From Phenylobacterium sp. SCN 70-31 (GTDB lineage: Bacteria > Pseudomonadota > Alphaproteobacteria > Caulobacterales > Caulobacteraceae), in assembly GCF_001724605.1 (NCBI RefSeq), contig NZ_MEEX01000020.1, positions 20,104 through 84,103 of the forward strand: DNA of 64,000 nt, in the 5' to 3' direction. Shown here one piece after another: positions 8,136 through 15,680 of the stretch (the first letter of the stretch is position 1; each line of letters opens with the position of its first letter). The notes below the pieces were generated by a model that saw only the letters and a program-made list of their open reading frames with translations, was not told where the DNA came from and did not search any database. Both the position numbers and the translations under genes were made by a program.

Positions 8136-9497
8136 ATGAGCGAAGAGGCCTTGACCGGACAGTCGTCGGCGGAGTCCGAAGCCGACGATGCGCCCTGGGC
8201 CCCAAGCGAGGCGTACGGCTTCTATGTGGTCGGCGTGTTGATGCTGGCCTACATGTTCTCGTTCATCGACCGCGTGCTCCTGAGCCTGGTGATCGACCCG
8301 ATCCGCGCCGACCTCGGCCTGTCCGAGACGCAGATAAGCCTCCTGATCGGCTTCGCCTTCGCGGCGTTCTACACCTTGCTGGGCCTGCCCTTCGGGCGAT
8401 GGGTCGACACGCGCGGCCGCCGCAACCTCATCGCCCTGGGCATCGCGCTCTGGAGCCTGGCGACGGTAGCCTGCGGTCTCGCCAACAGCTTCTGGCGTCT
8501 GTTCGCCGCACGTATGGCTGTGGGGGTGGGGGAGGCGACGCTCTCGCCGGCGGCCTACTCGATCATCCCCGACTATTTCTCGCCCCAGAAGCTGGGCCTC
8601 GCGATGGGCGTCTACTACTGCGGCGTCACCCTCGGCGGCGGCCTCGCCATGCTGGTGGGGGGCGTCGTGGTCCAGTGGGCCGCCGCCGCCGCGCCGGTGC
8701 TGCCGGTGGTCGGGCAGGTCGAGGCCTGGAAGGTCCCGTTCTTCATCGTGGGCTTCCCCGGCCTGCTCGTGGCGCTCCTCGTCCTGCTGACCGTGCGCGA
8801 GCCGCCGCGCCGCCTCGAAAAGTCCGGGGCCGCCTCGGCCGCCCCGCCGGTGCGCGAGGTGATCGCCTATGTCTGGGAGAACCGGGGCGCCTACGGCCCG
8901 GTGTTCGCGGGCTTTTCGGCGGTGGTGATCGGGGGCTACGCCTTCAACGTCTGGGGACCGGCCTATTTCATGCGGGTCCACGGCTACGATCCGGCCGAGG
9001 TGGGCGTGATCTTCGCCCTGGCGCTGGGGGTCTTCGGCACCCTGGGAGTCCTTTCGGGCGGCGTGATCTCGGACTGGATTTCACGCTCGGGCAAGCTGGA
9101 CGCGCCGATTCGCGTCTCCATGTGGGGCGCGATCATCCAGGCTCCGCTCTTCGTGGGGGCCTACCTGTCGCCCTCGCCGATCGTGGCGGCGGTGCTGTTC
9201 ATCGTGGCCATGTACTTCGGCAGCGTCTACGGGGGGCTCCAGGCCGCCGCGGTCCAGTCGATGACGCCGAACCGCATGCGGGGCCAGGTGGCCGCGCTCT
9301 ACCTCACCATCGCCAACATGGTCGGCCTGGGCCTTGCGCCCACATGGACCGCCTGGATGACCGAGAACCTGTTTGGCGGGCCGCAGGGAATCGGCAAGTC
9401 GCTGGCGCTCACCACGGCCATCGCCGTCACCACGGGCGTCGTGCTCATGGCGCTGGCGCTGAAGCCGGCGGCGAAGCGGATCGCCGCGCTGAGATGA
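8136..9497 (+). CDS. MFS transporter
   Basis: A 453-residue major facilitator protein with about 12 hydrophobic segments. The loop after segment 2 carries the family signature GLPFGRWVDTRGRRNLI, and the segment-4/5 region reads GVGEATLSPAAYSIIPDYF, typical of the spinster-like anion:cation symporters often found beside aromatic-acid catabolic genes. It probably imports the organic acid degraded by the neighbouring enzymes. Start: ATG at 8136 after a strong GGGGGAGGGAG site. It converges with the Rieske oxygenase gene, leaving only 5 bp between the stops. Confidence 0.9.
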   Translation: MSEEALTGQSSAESEADDAPWAPSEAYGFYVVGVLMLAYMFSFIDRVLLSLVIDPIRADLGLSETQISLLIGFAFAAFYTLLGLPFGRWVDTRGRRNLIALGIALWSLATVACGLANSFWRLFAARMAVGVGEATLSPAAYSIIPDYFSPQKLGLAMGVYYCGVTLGGGLAMLVGGVVVQWAAAAAPVLPVVGQVEAWKVPFFIVGFPGLLVALLVLLTVREPPRRLEKSGAASAAPPVREVIAYVWENRGAYGPVFAGFSAVVIGGYAFNVWGPAYFMRVHGYDPAEVGVIFALALGVFGTLGVLSGGVISDWISRSGKLDAPIRVSMWGAIIQAPLFVGAYLSPSPIVAAVLFIVAMYFGSVYGGLQAAAVQSMTPNRMRGQVAALYLTIANMVGLGLAPTWTAWMTENLFGGPQGIGKSLALTTAIAVTTGVVLMALALKPAAKRIAALR

Positions 9498-9502
9498 GGG
9501 GA

Positions 9503-10777
9503 CTACTCCGCCGCCTGCCGGCTGCGGGCGTTCCGGGTGGTGAAGGTGCGCCAGTCCGATTCCCGCGTCACCACCCCCTCGAAGGAGGCCAGGTCCACCT
9601 GGCGGACCGACGCCGTCGTTCCGATGGCCGGTTCGCCCTTCTGGACGGCCTTGGCGGCGGCGACCATCTGGCGTCGGAACTGCACGATGGCCACGTCGGA
9701 AGAACCCAGGTGGTCCGCCGAGCGGTCGGCGATCGGGCCCATGGTCTCCCACATCGCCATGTCCTGCGCCGGGATGCCGTGGATGCCGGTGAAGTCCCCG
9801 GCCCGCATGGCCTCGCGATCCTGAAGGTAGCCGTTCTCCAGGTTGCGGACCTTTGTCCAGTCGGCGTTCAGGTCGACGCCGGGCACCGCGGCGCAGAACG
9901 TCCGCCAGCTGTCCTGGCTGATCCCCTTCGTGGGATGCCAGGCCACCCAGTAGAACATGCAGTTCACGTCATCGATCGGCACCAGCATCTGGGCCAGGTT
10001 GTATTTGTCGTTCGGCGGGATCAGCACCGTGAACGGAGCGATGAACACCGTGGTGCGGATGTAGACGTGCGTCTCCGGATTCACGATCGGCCGGCGGATC
10101 GCCGCATAGTGGAAGCCGTAGTCGGTGACCTCGGCCTCGAGGCGCGGCGCCTTGTCGTTCGACGGCCGGAGCCACGCGGTCTCGGTGGCGGTCGAGCCTT
10201 CGACCTCCGCGGTCGGCATATTGGTGGAGTGCAGGCTCGAAGAGTGGGCGGAATCGATCGCGCCTTCCAGCACCTGGGCCCAGTTGCAGGCCGCATGCAT
10301 CTTCACGATCGAGACCTTCGTGTCGGGCTCGGGCGCCCAGGCCGGCGTCTCGAACGGCCGGACGGCGTCCGCTTCGCCCATCCACACCCAGACGAAGCCG
10401 CCCGCCTCGTGTGTCGGATAGGCCCTGGCGCGCAGGTTGCGCATGCGGCTGTCGGGTGGCTCGGACGACATGTCCACGATCTCGCCGTCGGTGGCGAACT
10501 TCCACCCGTGATAGAGACAGCGCAGGCCGCAGTCCTCGTTGCGGCCGAAGACCAGCGAAGCGCCGCGGTGGGGGCACTTCTCGTCCAGCACGCCCACGCG
10601 CCCGCGGGTGTCGCGGAAGACCACCAGGTCGACGCCCAGCAGGCGGCTCTTCACCGGCGCGCCGTCAGCCTCGACTTCTTCGGACATGCAGGCGGGAAGC
10701 CAGTGCTGGCGCATGATCCGGCCCATCGGGGCCTCACCTTCCACGCGGCACAGGAGGTCGTTGTCGGCGGGTCTCAT
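9503..10777 (-). CDS. Rieske non-heme iron oxygenase, large subunit (phthalate dioxygenase-like)
   Basis: A 424-residue oxygenase. The Rieske [2Fe-2S] centre is Cys68-x-His70 (CPHRGAS) with Cys87 and His90 (CLYHGWKF). The mononuclear iron site region reads NWAQVLEGAIDSAHSSSLH, giving His178 and His183 with bridging Asp175. It should hydroxylate an aromatic acid, drawing electrons from a separate reductase that is not in this window. The start at 10777 (MRPADNDLL) was chosen because the upstream in-frame extension lacks similarity and runs into the next gene. It is divergent from the Gfo/Idh/MocA gene, with a near-palindrome in between. Confidence 0.9.
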   Translation of the reverse strand: MRPADNDLLCRVEGEAPMGRIMRQHWLPACMSEEVEADGAPVKSRLLGVDLVVFRDTRGRVGVLDEKCPHRGASLVFGRNEDCGLRCLYHGWKFATDGEIVDMSSEPPDSRMRNLRARAYPTHEAGGFVWVWMGEADAVRPFETPAWAPEPDTKVSIVKMHAACNWAQVLEGAIDSAHSSSLHSTNMPTAEVEGSTATETAWLRPSNDKAPRLEAEVTDYGFHYAAIRRPIVNPETHVYIRTTVFIAPFTVLIPPNDKYNLAQMLVPIDDVNCMFYWVAWHPTKGISQDSWRTFCAAVPGVDLNADWTKVRNLENGYLQDREAMRAGDFTGIHGIPAQDMAMWETMGPIADRSADHLGSSDVAIVQFRRQMVAAAKAVQKGEPAIGTTASVRQVDLASFEGVVTRESDWRTFTTRNARSRQAAE

Positions 10778-10815
10778 GGGCGGTTCCGGGCGCTCTTGGG
10801 GGCGTCGTTGAAAAG

Positions 10816-10831
10816 ACTTAGATATCGAAGT
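10816..10831. promoter_or_regulatory. 16-bp near-palindrome in divergent promoter region
   Basis: ACTTAGATATCGAAGT matches its own reverse complement at 14 of 16 positions and is AT-rich against its surroundings. It sits between the divergent Rieske and Gfo/Idh/MocA genes and could be the operator of the MarR regulator encoded at 13053. Confidence 0.45.
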
Positions 10832-10889
10832 AATTACCTTCCGGAGGCCGCGGAGTCCAGTGCGGCCCCGGACACGTGACGGGAGCAGC

Positions 10890-12056
10890 ATGACCGACCG
10901 CATCCTCCGTTTCGGGGTCATCGGCCTGTCGCGTGGATTCGTGCTGACCCGGCCGATGTTCCTGAAGGACCCGCGCGTCCGCCTCGTCGCCGCCGCCGAT
11001 CCCCGGCCCGAGGCCCGCGCCGCCTTCGAGGCCGAGTTCGCCGGACGCGCCTACGAGACCGCGGCCGATCTGTGCGCCGATCCCGAGGTCGATGTGGTCT
11101 ACGTCGCCTCGCCGCACGGCCTGCACGTGGACCATGCGACCGCCGCCGCGCGGGCGGGCAAGCACGTGCTTGTCGAGAAGCCCATGGCCCTGACCCTGGC
11201 CGACTGCCGCACCATGCGCGCCGCCGCCGCCCAGGCGGGCGTCCGCCTGCTGGTCGGCCCCAGCCACGGCTATGACGCGCCCGTCGTCCGGGCCGCCGAG
11301 CTGATCCGGACCGGCCGCTTCGGCGCGCTGCGGATGCTGACCCTCATGAATTTCACCGACTTCATGTACCGTCCCCGGCGGCCCGAGGAACTGGATCCGG
11401 CGGCCGGCGGGGGCGTGGTCTTCAGCCAGGCGGCGCACCAGGTTGACGTGGCCCGCCGCCTGGCGGGCGCGCCGGTGGCGAAGGTGCGCGCCCAGGCCCT
11501 GGGTTGGGACCCCGAGCGCCGCGCCGAGGGCGCCTACCAGGCCCTTCTGACCTTTGCGAACGGCGTTTCGGCCAGCCTCGTCTATTCCGGATATGGCCGC
11601 TTCGACACCGACGCTCTCGTGGGCTGGGTGGGCGAGCTGGGCCAGCGTCGCTCGCCCGACGACTATGGCGCCGCCCGCCGCCGCCTGACCGGCAGCGGTG
11701 ACGAGGCCGAGCTGAAGCGCCTGCGCGCCTACGGTTCGGGAGCTGCGGCGGAACCCGAACGGGTGGGGCACGAACATTTCGGCTTCGTGCTGGCGAGTTG
11801 CGAGGGCGCCGACCTGCGGCCCACCGCCACCGCGATCGAGGTTTACGGCGACGCGCGCGAGGTGATCGACCTGCCGCCGGCCGAGGCGCCGCGCCAGGGT
11901 GTCGTCGACGAGGTCTGGGCCGCGGTGGTCGAGGGCCGCCCGGCCACCCACGACGGCGCGTGGGGCCAGGCCAACCTGGCCGCCTGCCTGGCCATTCTGG
12001 AATCGAGCCGGGAGGGCCGCGACGTCCTCCTGCCACATGGGGGAGACGAACCTTGA
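10890..12056 (+). CDS. Gfo/Idh/MocA-family oxidoreductase (dihydrodiol dehydrogenase-like)
   Basis: A 388-residue NAD(P)-dependent dehydrogenase. The N-terminal Rossmann domain starts FGVIGLSRGFVLTRP; the family motif is GKHVLVEKPMALTLADC (about 90-106), and the C-terminal half has the alpha/beta domain with AAHQVDVARRLAG. In phthalate pathways the enzyme that aromatises 4,5-dihydro-4,5-dihydroxyphthalate belongs to this family, and the neighbours here are a Rieske oxygenase and a dihydroxyphthalate decarboxylase homologue. That role is therefore a good inference. Start: ATG at 10890 after GGGAG. The stop overlaps the TTG start of the next gene. Confidence 0.88.
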   Translation: MTDRILRFGVIGLSRGFVLTRPMFLKDPRVRLVAAADPRPEARAAFEAEFAGRAYETAADLCADPEVDVVYVASPHGLHVDHATAAARAGKHVLVEKPMALTLADCRTMRAAAAQAGVRLLVGPSHGYDAPVVRAAELIRTGRFGALRMLTLMNFTDFMYRPRRPEELDPAAGGGVVFSQAAHQVDVARRLAGAPVAKVRAQALGWDPERRAEGAYQALLTFANGVSASLVYSGYGRFDTDALVGWVGELGQRRSPDDYGAARRRLTGSGDEAELKRLRAYGSGAAAEPERVGHEHFGFVLASCEGADLRPTATAIEVYGDAREVIDLPPAEAPRQGVVDEVWAAVVEGRPATHDGAWGQANLAACLAILESSREGRDVLLPHGGDEP

Positions 12057-13045
12057 GCCGACTGCGCCTGACCCTGGCCTGCTGGGACTACGACCGCACC
12101 CGCGCCCTGGCCGACGGCCGGGTCCGTCCCGAAGGGATAGACCTCAACCTGCTGCCGCTGGAGGTGGAGGAGACCTTCTTCCGCATGCTGCGCGGCCGCG
12201 AGTTCGACGCCTCGGAGATGTCGCTCTCTTCGTACTGTGTCTCGCTGCTGCGCGACGATCCCGCGTTCATCGCCATCCCGGTGTTCCCGTCGCGGTTCTT
12301 CCGCCACTCCTGCATCTTCGTCTCGGCGAAGAGCGGCATCCGCGAGCCGAAGGATCTGGTCGGCAAGCGGATCGGTGTCCCCGAGTACCAGATGACGGCG
12401 CCGGTCTGGATCCGAGGCATCCTGGCCGACGAGTACGGTGTCGATCCCGCCAGCGTTGAGTACTTCACGGGCGGCGAGGAGGAGCCCGGCCGCGACGAGA
12501 AACTGAAGCTGGACCTGCCGTCGCAGTTCCGCGTGACCCCCATTCCGGCCGACAAGACCCTGTCGGCCATGCTGGCCGAAGGCGAGATCGACGCGCTGCA
12601 CACCGCCCGGACGCCTTCGACCTTCTATTCGCGCCCCGACGACGTGAGCCGCCTGTTCCCGGATTTCGTGCCCGTGGAGAAGGCCTACTACCAGCGCACG
12701 GGCCTGTTCCCGATCATGCACGTCATCGCCCTGCGGCGGGACGTCTATCTCGAGAACCGCTGGATCGCGCGCTCGCTCTACAAGGCCTTCGTCGAAGCCC
12801 AGAAGGTCGCCTACGAAAACCTGCGGGTCACCTCGGCGATGATCTCCATGCTGCCCTGGCAGGTCGCGGCGGTGGAGGAGGCGGTGACCGAACTGGGCGC
12901 CGACTGGTGGCCCTATGGCGTGCAGGAGAACCGTGCGGTGCTGGACACCTTCCTGCGCTACCACCACGAGCAGGGTCTGTCGAAGCGCCGCCTGCAGGTG
13001 GAGGAGCTGTTCGCGCCCGAGACCTTCGAAGCGTTCAAGATCTGA
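12053..13045 (+). CDS. 4,5-dihydroxyphthalate decarboxylase-like protein
   Basis: A 330-residue protein with the periplasmic-binding-protein-like fold used by 4,5-dihydroxyphthalate decarboxylases. It begins LRLTLACWDYDRTRALADGRV and contains FDASEMSLSSYC, VGKRIGVPEYQMTAPVWIRGIL and FPIMHVIALRRD. There is no signal peptide, which favours the cytoplasmic decarboxylase over a transport protein. It starts with TTG, overlapping the upstream stop as TTGA, so it is translationally coupled to the dehydrogenase. Predicted role: removing a carboxylate from a dihydroxylated aromatic acid to give a protocatechuate-type product. No ring-cleavage enzyme for that product is evident nearby. Confidence 0.82.
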   Translation: MSRLRLTLACWDYDRTRALADGRVRPEGIDLNLLPLEVEETFFRMLRGREFDASEMSLSSYCVSLLRDDPAFIAIPVFPSRFFRHSCIFVSAKSGIREPKDLVGKRIGVPEYQMTAPVWIRGILADEYGVDPASVEYFTGGEEEPGRDEKLKLDLPSQFRVTPIPADKTLSAMLAEGEIDALHTARTPSTFYSRPDDVSRLFPDFVPVEKAYYQRTGLFPIMHVIALRRDVYLENRWIARSLYKAFVEAQKVAYENLRVTSAMISMLPWQVAAVEEAVTELGADWWPYGVQENRAVLDTFLRYHHEQGLSKRRLQVEELFAPETFEAFKI

Positions 13046-13052
13046 GGCGGCC

Positions 13053-13505
13053 GTGGACCTCGCCTCCGAAGAAAGCCTGGGTTTCCAGGTGCGACGCTGC
13101 CACCGCGCCTTCGACCGGTTGCTGAACGCCCGCCTGGCCCGGCATGGCCTGTCGTCCGGCTTCTGGGGCTTCCTGCGGGCGCTCTGGCAGGAAAGCGGCG
13201 TCACCCAGGCGCGGCTGTCGCAGCTCAACAACGTGACGGCCCCCACGGCGGTCACGACCCTGAACGCCATGGCCCGTGCGGGCCTCGTGCGCCGCGAGCG
13301 CGATCCCGCCGACGGGCGCAAGCTGCACATCTTCCTGACGCCCCGCGGACGGCGGCTGAAGGAGGATCTCGTGCCGATGGCGCAGAGGATCAACGAGGCC
13401 GCCTCGGCCGGGATTTCGCCGGAGGACCTGCGCACGACGCTCCGGGTGCTCGATCGCATCAGCGCCAATCTCGCCCGCGAGATCGAACAGGAGGCCGCGC
13501 CGTGA
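13053..13505 (+). CDS. MarR-family transcriptional regulator
   Basis: A 150-residue winged-helix protein. The reader helix is QARLSQLNNVTAPTAVTTLNAMARAGLV and the wing is RRERDPADGRKLHIFLTPRG. The GTG start at 13053 lies 7 bp after the decarboxylase stop and gives the expected N-terminal dimerisation helix. Its stop overlaps the GST start as GTGA, so it is co-translated with the catabolic genes it probably controls. The near-palindrome at 10816 is a candidate target. Confidence 0.86.
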   Translation: MDLASEESLGFQVRRCHRAFDRLLNARLARHGLSSGFWGFLRALWQESGVTQARLSQLNNVTAPTAVTTLNAMARAGLVRRERDPADGRKLHIFLTPRGRRLKEDLVPMAQRINEAASAGISPEDLRTTLRVLDRISANLAREIEQEAAP

Positions 13506-14209
13506 TCACCTTCTACGGCGGGCCGACGCCCAACGGCCGCAAGGTCGCGATCCTGCTCGAAGAGCTGGAACTGTCCTACGCCTATCGTGGCGTGGACATC
13601 CTGGCGGGCGACCAGTTCGAGCCTGGGTTTCTGGCGCTGAACCCCAACAACAAGATGCCGGTCATCGTCGATCCCGATGCGCCCGGCGGCGAACTGGTGC
13701 TCTGGGAGTCCGGAGCGATCCTCTGGCACCTGGCGGAGACGCGCGGCCGGTTCCTGCCCGTGGAACCGAGAGCGCGCGCCGTCTGCCATCAGTGGCTGAT
13801 GTTCCAGATGTCGGGCGTCGGCCCGATGTTCGGCCAGAACGCGCACTTCAGTTTCTACGCCGAAGAGAAGCACCCCTACGCCATCGCCCGCTACGCCAAC
13901 GAGGTGGACCGCCTGCTGCGGGTGCTGGACGAGCGACTGGCCGAGAGCCGTTTTCTGGCGGGCGACGCCTACACTATCGCCGATATCGCCACCTATCCGT
14001 ACACCCTGCGCCAGGCCGACACGCGTCGGACCGAATGGGTCAATCTCGCCCGCTGGTCCGACGAGATCGGCGCCAGGCCGGCGGTGCGACGCGGCATGGA
14101 TGTGGGGCGCGAAGAGCTGCGCAAGGAGACGATCGAGGGCGGGCTGGCCGGGCTTACCGACGATCAGCGCTCGATCCTGTTCGGAGCCCGGCAGTACCGG
14201 CGGCGCTAG
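13502..14209 (+). CDS. glutathione S-transferase
   Basis: A 235-residue GST. The N-terminal thioredoxin-like domain has FYGGPTPNGRKVAILLEEL, the cis-proline loop NPNNKMPVI and the gamma-glutamyl contact ESGAILWHLAE. The C-terminal helical domain includes FLAGDAYTIADIATYPY. It is closest to the bacterial Nu/YfcG-like or Ure2-like groups by eye. GSTs occur in aromatic-degradation operons as isomerases or detoxifiers of reactive intermediates. GTG start. Its 3' end overlaps the convergent aminotransferase gene by 4 bp. Confidence 0.87.
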   Translation: MITFYGGPTPNGRKVAILLEELELSYAYRGVDILAGDQFEPGFLALNPNNKMPVIVDPDAPGGELVLWESGAILWHLAETRGRFLPVEPRARAVCHQWLMFQMSGVGPMFGQNAHFSFYAEEKHPYAIARYANEVDRLLRVLDERLAESRFLAGDAYTIADIATYPYTLRQADTRRTEWVNLARWSDEIGARPAVRRGMDVGREELRKETIEGGLAGLTDDQRSILFGARQYRRR

Positions 14210-15405
14210 CGGTCGGCGCGCAGGGCCGTCTCGAGGCGTTCCAGGCCCTTGGCCACCGAGGCGGCGTCGGCTCCGAAGCCGATGCGCAGATGGCCGGGCG
14301 CATCGAAGTATTCGCCGGGCGTCACCAGCACGCCGTGGTGTTCGTAGAGCTTCCGGGAGAGAGCCCGGGTGTCGTCGACGCCGGTGACGCGTGGGAAGAA
14401 CATGCAGCCGTACGGAGGCAGTTCGCCCTCGATGAGGCCGGCCTCGGCCATGGCCTGGGCATGGCGGGCCACCAGCGGCCGGGTCTGCGCCAGTGACCGC
14501 TTCCAGTGGGCCTCGAACACCTCGCGCGCCTCGAGGACGTGGGCGGCCAGCGCGTGGGTCAGCTTCGAGACCCCCATGTCGCCGTCGGGCGCCGCCTCCC
14601 GGATGCGCGCCACCAGGGCGGGCGCGGCGGCCAGCCAGCCGAACTTCAGCGCGAACAGGCCGAAGACCTTGGTCAGGCTGGAGACCGTGACGATGTTGTC
14701 GGCCAGCCGGGCGGCCGGCTGCGGCGGAACGCTGGCGCCCTGCCCGGCGGGGCGGGTCGCGAAGTCGGCGTAGACCTCGTCCACGATCAGCGCCGCGCCG
14801 ACGCGTCCCGCCACCTGGGCCGCCCCGGCGATCTCCGCGGGGCTGAGCAGGACGCCGCTGGGGTTGTGGAGGTTGGTGACGAGCACCGCGCGGGTCTGTG
14901 GGGTCAGTCGCCGGGCCAGGTCGTCGAGATCCAGGGCGAAGGTGGGCGCAGCGCGTCGGAAGCCTTCGACCTGTGCGCCGGCGTCCCGCGCGCTGCGGGT
15001 CAGGATATCGAAGCCCGGCTGTTCCACCAGCACATGCCCGCCGTCACTCGCGAGCGCCTTCAGGGCCAGGGCCAGAGCGCTGGTGGCGCCGGTCGTCGTG
15101 ATCAGTCCGTCGGGCGACAGGCCGTAGCGATGCGCCAGCGCCTCGACGGCGTAGCGGTTGCCGTCGGCGAAGACGCTGACGTATCGCGGCGACACGCGAA
15201 GGGAAAAGGCGTCTCGAACGACCTCCATCAGATCGGCGGTGGGTTCCGAAATGGTGCTCTCGAAGAGGATGGCGGTGTCGGGGTCCGCTTCGCGAAGGCG
15301 CACGGCGCCCCGGACCCAGTCGGAATAGCTGGCCGCGTCGAACAGGGTATCGGCTCCGGCGCGACGCCGCGCTTCCGCTGCGCCGGGATGTTGGACGTTG
15401 TTCAA
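14206..15405 (-). CDS. class I/II pyridoxal-phosphate aminotransferase
   Basis: A 399-residue fold-type I PLP enzyme. Visible are the cofactor-binding TGATSALALAL (about 105-115), Asn181 in NPSG, Asp209 and Tyr212 (VDEVYAD) and the Schiff-base Lys246 (SSLTKVFGL). It probably transaminates an amino acid or decarboxylates or cleaves one; the family does not fix the substrate. It faces the GST gene and has its own 275-bp upstream region, so it is an independent unit between the aromatic cluster and the peptidase island. Confidence 0.88.
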   Translation of the reverse strand: MNNVQHPGAAEARRRAGADTLFDAASYSDWVRGAVRLREADPDTAILFESTISEPTADLMEVVRDAFSLRVSPRYVSVFADGNRYAVEALAHRYGLSPDGLITTTGATSALALALKALASDGGHVLVEQPGFDILTRSARDAGAQVEGFRRAAPTFALDLDDLARRLTPQTRAVLVTNLHNPSGVLLSPAEIAGAAQVAGRVGAALIVDEVYADFATRPAGQGASVPPQPAARLADNIVTVSSLTKVFGLFALKFGWLAAAPALVARIREAAPDGDMGVSKLTHALAAHVLEAREVFEAHWKRSLAQTRPLVARHAQAMAEAGLIEGELPPYGCMFFPRVTGVDDTRALSRKLYEHHGVLVTPGEYFDAPGHLRIGFGADAASVAKGLERLETALRADR

Positions 15406-15616
15406 GTAGCGGTCCCAATGCGCGCGCGGCCGAAGTGCTGCAGCCTCTATAGCTTAGGCGCCGTGGGCGGAGTTTCTTTGCGATCTCGACCCCTGACGAG
15501 GGAAAATGCGCCGCCCCTATGCGCTTGCTTTTCGGGGTGAGCATAACTCATGCGGCAGGGGAGGGGCTCGGCGGACGGGGCGGGCGGCGGCGTCGGACGG
15601 CTGCACAACAACGAAA

Positions 15617-15644
15617 GGATAATTCGCGCGCGTGTGGCTAGGCT
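15617..15644 (+). promoter_or_regulatory. promoter/operator GGATAATTCG-N10-GCTAGGCT
   Basis: A bipartite element 37 bp upstream of the first S10 gene. The same two blocks with the same 10-bp spacing occur at 20946-20973 (minus strand) and, with some mismatches, at 30986-31013 (minus strand). GCTAG resembles the -10 of the housekeeping sigma factor in Caulobacter. The upstream block may be a -35 variant or an activator site. Confidence 0.6.
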
Positions 15645-15680
15645 TGCCGCGTCAGACCCGTCTCCGGAGCCATCCCGCCG

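Noticed and set aside
8399..10879. Plus-strand frame across the MFS and Rieske genes
   Set aside because: It is a shadow: in one part it overlaps the MFS gene in another frame and in the other it is antisense to the Rieske gene.
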